The notes beneath the pieces are model-generated. The model worked only from the letters and a program-made list of their open reading frames with translations, ran no database searches and was not told where the DNA came from. A stretch of DNA of 64,000 nucleotides from Bin87 sp034428455 (GTDB lineage Bacteria; Chloroflexota; Dehalococcoidia; Lucifugimonadales; UBA3495): positions 1-64,000 of the forward strand of contig DAOUHZ010000088.1 in NCBI GenBank assembly GCA_034428455.1, read 5' to 3'. How positions within the stretch are numbered: the first letter of the stretch is position 1; every line of letters starts with the position of its first letter. The position numbers and the translations under genes were made by a program. Positions 59,100 through 64,000 of this stretch are shown here, piece by piece.

Positions 59100-60137
59100 A
59101 TGACTTCAGTCCAAGACATACCGGAGATAAAGCTCCTCGAATACCGCATGACCCTAGGCATGACGACCATGGAGGGCCGGGGCTTCTACAGCCCCACCGA
59201 TGTCGCCATCGCCGACGACGGGCGGATGTATGTCGCCAACCGCTCGCTGGAAAACGTCACCCGCGGCGTCCGCGTCACCATGTGCGACATCGACAGCGAG
59301 TACTACGGCACCTTCGCCGCCTATGGTCAGTCGCCCGGCCAGTTCGTCTGGCCCTCCGCCTGCACCCTGGACAGCCAGGGTCGGGTCTACGTCAGCGACG
59401 AGGCCACGCACCGCATCTCGGTATTCGACCGGGAAGGCGCGCTGCTGTCCGTCTGGGGCGAACGCGGCTCGGACGAAGGCCAGCTGGACACCCCGTCGGG
59501 CCTCGCCTTCGACGCCGACGACAACCTCTACGTCGCCGACACCTACAACCACCGGGTGCAGAAGTTCACCGCCGATGGCCATTTCCTGCTCGCCTTTGGC
59601 GGAGAGGGCGACGGACCCGCCCAACTGAACCTCCCCTGGGGCCTCACCGTCGGCGCGGACGGCGACGTGTACGTGGCCGACTGGGGCAACGACCGTGTCC
59701 AGAAATTCTCATCCGACGGCGAGCATCGGGCATCCTTCGGCGCTTCCGGCCGAGGCGACGGCCAGTTCCACCGGCCCTCGGGCGTCGCCGTCGACCCCGC
59801 CGGCAACATCTACGTAGCCGACTGGGGCAACGAGCGGGTGCAGGTACTGGACTCCGCCGGCGGTTTCGTCCAGAAGCTGCGCGGCGAGGCCACCCTGTCC
59901 GCCTGGGCCGCCAACTTCCTGGCCGTTAACGTGGAGGAGGGCGACGCCCGCTCCCGGGCCAACCTGGAACCCGAGATCGACTACTTCGTGGACGAACCCC
60001 ACGAGGAGTCATCCCACATCGAAAAGTATTTCTGGTCCCCGGTGTCGGTCAAACTCGACCGCGACGGGAACCTGTACGTAACTGAGAGCAACCGGCACCG
60101 CATCCAGGTATATCAGCCCGCCCGCGCCGCCAATTAA
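59100..60137 (+). CDS. NHL-repeat six-bladed beta-propeller protein
   Basis: 345 residues, mostly NHL repeats: QFVWPSACTLDSQGRVYVSD, QLDTPSGLAFDADDNLYVAD, QLNLPWGLTVGADGDVYVAD, QFHRPSGVAVDPAGNIYVAD and a last blade with LDRDGNLYVTESNRHRIQVY. The blades bind protein, RNA or polysaccharides in other systems. No signal peptide. ATG 59100 has AAGGA about 10 bases upstream. It sits between the DUF1800 and DUF1501 genes. Confidence 0.9.
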   Translation: MTSVQDIPEIKLLEYRMTLGMTTMEGRGFYSPTDVAIADDGRMYVANRSLENVTRGVRVTMCDIDSEYYGTFAAYGQSPGQFVWPSACTLDSQGRVYVSDEATHRISVFDREGALLSVWGERGSDEGQLDTPSGLAFDADDNLYVADTYNHRVQKFTADGHFLLAFGGEGDGPAQLNLPWGLTVGADGDVYVADWGNDRVQKFSSDGEHRASFGASGRGDGQFHRPSGVAVDPAGNIYVADWGNERVQVLDSAGGFVQKLRGEATLSAWAANFLAVNVEEGDARSRANLEPEIDYFVDEPHEESSHIEKYFWSPVSVKLDRDGNLYVTESNRHRIQVYQPARAAN

Positions 60138-60176
60138 CGCGGCCGACAAGCTGGACCGACTTGGGAGCTTAACGCG

Positions 60177-60437
60177 ATGCCGTACCTTATCGGATTGGCC
60201 GTTGTCATTGCCCTGGCGGTGGCGCTCTGGCTGCGGTTCGGCCAGAGAAACACCAACCGTGCCACGGGCGGCGACCTGACAGAGCTGCGACAGGCAGAGA
60301 ACAAGGTCAAGGTATCCGATCCAATCCTGCGCCGGGACATAGACGTTCTGGAGCGGTTTGAGTCTGATCTGTTGCAGGATGCGATTGAGCTGCGACGCGC
60401 CCAGATACTGCGGGGCGACCACCCCGACAGCCGCTAA
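60177..60437 (+). CDS. Small membrane-anchored hypothetical protein
   Basis: 86 residues with one N-terminal helix (YLIGLAVVIALAVALWLRFG) and a charged helical cytoplasmic part (RRDIDVLERFESDLLQDAIE). No known domain. The position between the NHL and DUF1501 genes and the same orientation suggest it belongs to this island. Confidence 0.6.
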   Translation: MPYLIGLAVVIALAVALWLRFGQRNTNRATGGDLTELRQAENKVKVSDPILRRDIDVLERFESDLLQDAIELRRAQILRGDHPDSR

Positions 60438-60528
60438 CTCTATTCGGCCAGGATAAAAGATATTTCCGCCATTAGCCGCGCGCAGCAATTGAGCCGGCCC
60501 CGACGAACCCCAACAGGAGGATAGCCCG

Positions 60529-61656
60529 ATGACTTCCACCAAGAAGGAACGCAACGTAGTGGTGATCGAACTCCAGGGTGGCAACGACGCCCTGAACACC
60601 GTCATTCCCTACAACAACCCCCTCTACTACGACTTCCGCAGCAATGTTGGCATCCCCGAGGGCGACGTGCTGCACCTGGACGGCGAGGTCGGCTTCAACC
60701 CCAGCCTGGCCCCCATGAAGCACCTCTGGGACCAGGGGAAGGTCGGCATCATCAACGGCATCGGCTACCCCAACCCCAACCGCTCCCCCTTCCGCTCCCG
60801 CGACGTGTGGTACACCGCCGAGTCCGAGAAGATCGGCGCTGAGGGCTGGCTGGGCGCGGCCATCCGCGATCTGGACGCCAGGGGCGAAAACGTCCTCACC
60901 GGCGTGAACTTCGGCCGCGGCCTTCCCCGCGCCATGGTGTGCAAGGGCGTGCCCGTGGCGTCGGTGGCCAACCTGGAGACCTACGGCCTGATGCCCGACA
61001 TCCAGGATGAGAAGTCCCGCCAGTACGCGCTGGAAGCCTTCAGCCGCATCTACGGTCCCACCGAGAGCAAGGACATCGTCGCCCAGGTGCTGTCCGAGAC
61101 CGGTTCCAACGCCCTCAAGGGCGCCGACCGGCTGCGCAGCGCGCCCGACCTGTACTCGTCCACCGTCGAATACGCCGACACGCCCATCAGCCAGTCGCTG
61201 CGGAACATGGCGCAGGTGATGTCCGCCGACCTGGGCACCCGCATCTACTACACGATGCACGGCAGCTTCGACACCCACAGCAACGAGCTTCCCGCGCACC
61301 ACAAGCTCTGGACTGACGTCTCCACCGGCATCGCCGACTTCACCAGCGACCTGGACGAGCACGGGATGCTGGACGACACGCTGATCCTGGTGTTCTCCGA
61401 GTTCGGCCGGCGCATCAAGGACAACGGCACCGGCACCGACCACGGCTCCGGCGGCGTGGCCTTCGTCATCGGCGGCTCGGTCAACGGCGGCCTGTACGCC
61501 GAGTACCCGTCCCTGCGCCCCGAGGACCACTCCGAAGGCGACCTCCATTTCACCAACGACTTCCGCTCCACCTACGCCACCATCCTCAACCGCTGGCTGG
61601 AGCTGGACCCCATCCCCATCGTCCACGGCGACTACGAGCAGTTCGCCTTCCTGTAG
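60529..61656 (+). CDS. DUF1501 family protein
   Basis: 375 residues of the alkaline-phosphatase-like/sulfatase-related DUF1501 family. Recognisable: VVVIELQGGNDALNTVIPYN, SRDVWYTAESEKIG, LILVFSEFGRRIKDN and TDHGSGGVAFVIGGSVNGG, with the N-terminal Gly-Gly-Asn and Thr-Asp-His of the family. Most relatives have a Tat signal; this one does not. CAGGAGG precedes the ATG. A 36-base copy of its 3' end reappears at 62083. Confidence 0.93.
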   Translation: MTSTKKERNVVVIELQGGNDALNTVIPYNNPLYYDFRSNVGIPEGDVLHLDGEVGFNPSLAPMKHLWDQGKVGIINGIGYPNPNRSPFRSRDVWYTAESEKIGAEGWLGAAIRDLDARGENVLTGVNFGRGLPRAMVCKGVPVASVANLETYGLMPDIQDEKSRQYALEAFSRIYGPTESKDIVAQVLSETGSNALKGADRLRSAPDLYSSTVEYADTPISQSLRNMAQVMSADLGTRIYYTMHGSFDTHSNELPAHHKLWTDVSTGIADFTSDLDEHGMLDDTLILVFSEFGRRIKDNGTGTDHGSGGVAFVIGGSVNGGLYAEYPSLRPEDHSEGDLHFTNDFRSTYATILNRWLELDPIPIVHGDYEQFAFL

Positions 61657-61675
61657 GCGACACCGGCCGACTGAG

Positions 61676-61716
61676 ACAGCGGGGCGAACCCATCGGCGTC
61701 GGGTCCGCCCCGCTGT
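61676..61716 (+). terminator. Strong hairpin downstream of the DUF1501 gene
   Basis: ACAGCGGGGCG (61676-61686) is perfectly complementary to CGCCCCGCTGT (61706-61716); the loop region can extend the stem. It begins 20 bases after the stop. No U-tract follows, but stem strength suggests termination. Confidence 0.6.
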
Positions 61717-61760
61717 ACTGCCTGAGCGGTTCAAATTCATTAGGTGTCAAAGGAGACGAT

Positions 61761-62051
61761 ATGACGAGCCTAGAGGAACGGGTAAGCCGTCTGGAGGGGG
61801 GTGCTCAACACCTGGCTACCAAAGCTGACGTTGCCGATGTTAAAGGCGAAATCGCCGCCACCAAGGCTGACATTGCCGAGGTCAAAGGTGAAATCGCCGC
61901 CACCAAAGCCGAGCTGAAAGGAGAGATCGCCGCCACTAAAGCCGAGCTGAAAGGAGAGATCGCCGCGTTGCGCAGTTGGGTTGCCGGTGGGCTTGCCGTC
62001 TTGGGCATCGTCCTGGTGGCTCTCAATGTGGCCTTGCGATTCTGGGTATAA
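61761..62051 (+). CDS. Tandem-repeat coiled-coil protein with C-terminal membrane anchor
   Basis: 96 residues. After MTSLEERVSRLEGGAQHLAT come two 14-residue repeats (TKADVADVKGEIAA, TKADIAEVKGEIAA) and two 11-residue repeats (TKAELKGEIAA), and then a transmembrane helix (VAGGLAVLGIVLVALNVALR). GGAGA lies before the ATG. DUF1640-like or t-SNARE-like coiled coils are similar in style; no specific function is known. Confidence 0.75.
   Translation: MTSLEERVSRLEGGAQHLATKADVADVKGEIAATKADIAEVKGEIAATKAELKGEIAATKAELKGEIAALRSWVAGGLAVLGIVLVALNVALRFWV
61818..61967 (+). repeat. Two 42-base plus two 33-base tandem repeats
   Basis: Units start at 61818, 61860 (42 bases each), 61902 and 61935 (33 bases each). 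The shorter unit equals the longer one with 9 bases removed (D-x-A/x-V residues), so the array changes from 14- to 11-residue periodicity within one gene. Confidence 0.9.
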
Positions 62052-62082
62052 TCCGCATCGGTGTGGTCGGCCGTCACACGCT

Positions 62083-62118
62083 CACGGAGACTACGAGCGG
62101 TTCGCCTTCCTGTAGGCG
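62083..62118 (+). pseudogene. Remnant of a DUF1501 gene 3' end
   Basis: These 36 bases match 61624-61659 with two differences and include the same C-terminal codons (HGDYERFAFL and the TAG). No open frame leads into them. They are most simply the tail of a second, lost DUF1501 gene, or a duplication created when the coiled-coil gene came to lie here. Confidence 0.8.
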
Positions 62119-62203
62119 GCAAAAAAACGAAACGGCCATCCGATCCGCTCGCGCGGTTTGAGCACTTCGCCATCAACGGTCGGATGGTCGGACGTGATAT
62201 GAG

Positions 62204-62226
62204 CGCTAACGCATACCGCGTTAGCG
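62204..62226. promoter_or_regulatory. Perfect 9-base palindromic hairpin
   Basis: CGCTAACGC and GCGTTAGCG around ATACC, in the gap upstream of the gene at 62336. It could be an operator for that operon or a terminator; no U-tract follows. Confidence 0.4.
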
Positions 62227-62335
62227 TAACATCTGCTATCTTTCTCGGGTCGCCGGCCCTAATGGTGCTCTAACCTGTGGGTCAAGCCGCCTGAAGCACG
62301 ATTCACGAAATCTTTACGATAAGTTGGTGTGTCAA

Positions 62336-63037
62336 ATGATCGGGGGAATTCTCAAATACACCCTAATTATTATGGTGGTTGCGGTCGTTGCCTACGCAGC
62401 TCTAGCGGTGTACGGAGAGGTAGCCAAAACCGAAGCTGCTAGGATGACCGACTCGGTGCAGTTAGCCGAAAACCAGGCAGAGAACATGAACCGAGCCTTG
62501 GGCAACGTAAGTGACTTCGCCAGCGAGAACTCCCCGCGCGATCCTTCGGAAACGGAATCGCAGCCCACATCCGCTGAGATCTCAAAGATCACTAACATTG
62601 ATACGCTCATCGATAGGTGGGAGCCTCGGTACGACGACGCCAAGCTGGCGTACGTGAAGCTCGAGGCAGCGATCAACAACGCTAAGGCAAGTGCCGCCGG
62701 CTATTTCGCAGCCCAACAGGCGCTTACCGAGCGGATCAATGATCCCGCAACTAAGGCTCGCGCCAGTACAGATGACGAGCACGAGCTGGCGCTATACCAA
62801 CAATGGGAAGCACAGGCGAACTCAGCGTTGGCCAAGGCTCGAACTATCGGAATGCAACTAGATGACATGGATGCAAGCCTGCGCAAGCTGCAACTGCGGA
62901 CGGATTTTGTGTTCGACGCCTCGTCGTTCCAGGATGTTCCGGCGGCGATATCGGAATTGAACGCCGAGCTGAGCGAATTTCGCGCCGCCAGCGAGACAAT
63001 ACGTTCGATCACTGCGTCCCCGTTTGAGGCCAAATGA
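62336..63037 (+). CDS. Membrane-anchored hypothetical protein with long helical domain
   Basis: 233 residues from ATG 62336. One N-terminal transmembrane helix (LIIMVVAVVAYAALAVYGEV) is followed by an extracytoplasmic or cytoplasmic region made almost wholly of helices (YDDAKLAYVKLEAAINNAKA, DDEHELALYQQWEAQANSAL). No known domain. AT content is higher than in the island to the left. Overlaps the next gene by four bases (ATGA). Confidence 0.7.
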   Translation: MIGGILKYTLIIMVVAVVAYAALAVYGEVAKTEAARMTDSVQLAENQAENMNRALGNVSDFASENSPRDPSETESQPTSAEISKITNIDTLIDRWEPRYDDAKLAYVKLEAAINNAKASAAGYFAAQQALTERINDPATKARASTDDEHELALYQQWEAQANSALAKARTIGMQLDDMDASLRKLQLRTDFVFDASSFQDVPAAISELNAELSEFRAASETIRSITASPFEAK

Positions 63038-63585
63038 CAATGCAAGAGGCCAGTCGGACCAACGTGCAAGGTAGGAACCGTGAACTGTTGACGTTGGCCA
63101 TCAGGCTATCGGCTTTCGTGGTTACGTTGGTACCCCTGGCGGCCATGGCGCTGCCGTGGGTGACGTTGGACGGTACTGGAGAATCGGTGAGCGGTGTTGG
63201 TGCCATCGCCTTACTGGTGCCGCCCATGAGCAAGTATCTCTACACGGTGTCACCGTTGCAGGCGGCTCTGCTGATCGTGGGGCCAATATTGGTGACATGG
63301 CTGGCGATAGTCATCAGCTACAACTACCGGCGACGCAAATCAATTTATTGGGCCCCGCCGGCAATGCTGGTGGTGGCTGTAGCTATTCCCTACGGAGCTA
63401 CGGATCTGGTTGCCGCTACGGAACCAGGCTTGGCTATCGTGATGGCGGTTTCGGTGATCCTGATGCTGCATCAGATCGCGATACGCGTGCAGGTGGTCTT
63501 GCGACGAAAGATGAAAATGCCCGTGGTATACCGTGCGCTGGCGGTTGCCACCGGAATGGGACACTACCGCTGGTCTGAACGGTAA
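63034..63585 (+). CDS. Hypothetical four-helix membrane protein
   Basis: 183 residues with about four hydrophobic helices (LSAFVVTLVPLAAMALPWVT, ALLIVGPILVTWLAIVISYN, WAPPAMLVVAVAIPYGATDL, AIVMAVSVILMLHQIAIRV). The N- and C-termini are basic and probably cytoplasmic. It is coupled to the preceding gene. Function unknown. Confidence 0.7.
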   Translation: MTMQEASRTNVQGRNRELLTLAIRLSAFVVTLVPLAAMALPWVTLDGTGESVSGVGAIALLVPPMSKYLYTVSPLQAALLIVGPILVTWLAIVISYNYRRRKSIYWAPPAMLVVAVAIPYGATDLVAATEPGLAIVMAVSVILMLHQIAIRVQVVLRRKMKMPVVYRALAVATGMGHYRWSER

Positions 63586-63663
63586 GCGCCCCAAGTGCGA
63601 TTTGGTATCAAACCCGGTTGCGCCTAGCCGGAGCTCAGGCGGTCAGCCCGCCGGAAAAATATC

Positions 63664-64000
63664 ATGCCACCCAGAAGGCGGCGTAGGAGAAACTCAAGGG
63701 TTTTGCCGGTGGTGGCGGCGGTGATTGTTGGCTTGGCAATAGCCGGTGGAATTTACTGGTATCAAAATCCGGAATTTGCGTTGAATGTGCCGCGGGGACT
63801 CATCGATCAGGTGGCTGAACAATCTACCCGTGAACAAGCGCCCGAATCCTTCGCGGCCATAACGGCAACGAGCACCCCGAGTGCCGCCCCGCGAGCTACC
63901 GCGACACCTACCGCGGGCGCCGGCAGCGCAAATCAGTTACGCCAGCTGATCCCGCAGATAAATGCCGAGTCCCGACAAGAGCGCGAAACTCGTGCCCGCA
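63664..64000 (+). CDS. Membrane-anchored hypothetical protein, cut by the window end
   Basis: ATG 63664 opens a frame that runs off the window after 112 codons. A very basic start (MPPRRRRRNSRVLP) precedes a transmembrane helix (VVAAVIVGLAIAGGIYW), then a Thr/Ala/Pro-rich linker (ATSTPSAAPRATATPTAGAG) and a helical part beginning ANQLRQLIPQINAESRQERE. It looks like an anchored, exported protein with a spacer before its functional domain, which lies outside the window. Confidence 0.65.
   Translation, partial: MPPRRRRRRNSRVLPVVAAVIVGLAIAGGIYWYQNPEFALNVPRGLIDQVAEQSTREQAPESFAAITATSTPSAAPRATATPTAGAGSANQLRQLIPQINAESRQERETRAR

Noticed and set aside
60472..61740. A 422-codon minus-strand frame opposite the DUF1501 gene.
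   Set aside because: Antisense shadow with repetitive Val/Gly/Ala composition; no family features.
9949..62582. Avoidance of AGATCT because of the BglII-like system.
   Set aside because: At least four AGATCT sites are present by eye, which at this GC content is not obviously fewer than chance; a count over the full genome is needed.
1..64000. tRNA, rRNA, riboswitch or CRISPR array.
   Set aside because: I looked for cloverleaf-like acceptor ends, T-loop sequence and regularly spaced repeats, and saw none that I could support by eye.

Overview
This window reads as a GC-rich Chloroflexota genome segment, probably from the Dehalococcoidia/SAR202 side of the phylum. The placement is inferred from gene content: a giant DUF2298 membrane protein, an adjacent DUF3090 and SCO1664-family pair, a complex I operon without nuoE, nuoF or nuoG, a DUF1800/DUF1501 pair, and several Gfo/Idh, HpaI-aldolase, LLM-oxidoreductase and amidohydrolase genes. 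There is no rRNA, tRNA or CRISPR array that I can recognise. Several frameshifted genes and worn insertion sequences suggest genome erosion, assembly errors, or both.

Positions 1-30,870 are almost entirely minus-strand. They hold, in order of transcription: a TolB-like propeller lipoprotein; a frameshifted flavin reductase; a small membrane protein with Gly/Glu/Arg repeats and a broken copy of it; a CinA-C/NadD fusion; a DUF2283 toxin-antitoxin-like pair; and the respiratory complex I operon (nuoA-B-C-D-H-I-J-K-L-M-N). The nuo operon is interrupted by co-directional accessory genes: a HicB-like pair between nuoC and nuoD, two coupled Uma2 nucleases between nuoH and nuoI, and a lysine-rich protein with two CxCxxC motifs before nuoJ. 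Downstream lie a retropepsin-like protease, a secreted Excalibur-domain protein, another toxin-antitoxin-like pair, a LOG-family/enolase/GAPDH glycolytic group, the DUF2298 glycosyltransferase fusion, an HpaI-type aldolase homologue and a Gfo/Idh oxidoreductase.

Positions 31,000-46,900 are mixed. A plus-strand amidohydrolase-trmD-thioesterase run faces a minus-strand polyamine pair (speD, speE-like). Two dead insertion sequences follow, then a DUF5671 membrane protein, a P-loop-like protein, a HEPN-domain gene pair, a histidine kinase with two Rcp1-type response regulators, a Cu/Zn superoxide dismutase lipoprotein and a BglII-type restriction-modification pair.

Positions 47,000-64,000 carry an LLM oxidoreductase, the DUF3090/SCO1664 pair, a HAD phosphatase, a molybdate ABC transporter (modA-modB-modC), Lin0512, a YkgJ-like cysteine cluster protein, a vapB-vapC-hicB cassette, and a plus-strand island of GMC oxidoreductase, DUF1800, NHL propeller and DUF1501 genes. 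A set of small membrane and coiled-coil proteins runs off the right edge.

REP-like inverted repeats (halves resembling TCATTCCCGCGAAAGCGGGA or TCATTGCGAGCGCAGCG) sit in several intergenic gaps. The strongest leads are the NADP-like cofactor pocket of the GAPDH, the defence/TA genes woven into the nuo operon, the CxCxxC lysine-rich protein, the ACL5-like aminopropyltransferase, the synonymous-only duplicated linker in the DUF2298 protein, and the BglII-type system.
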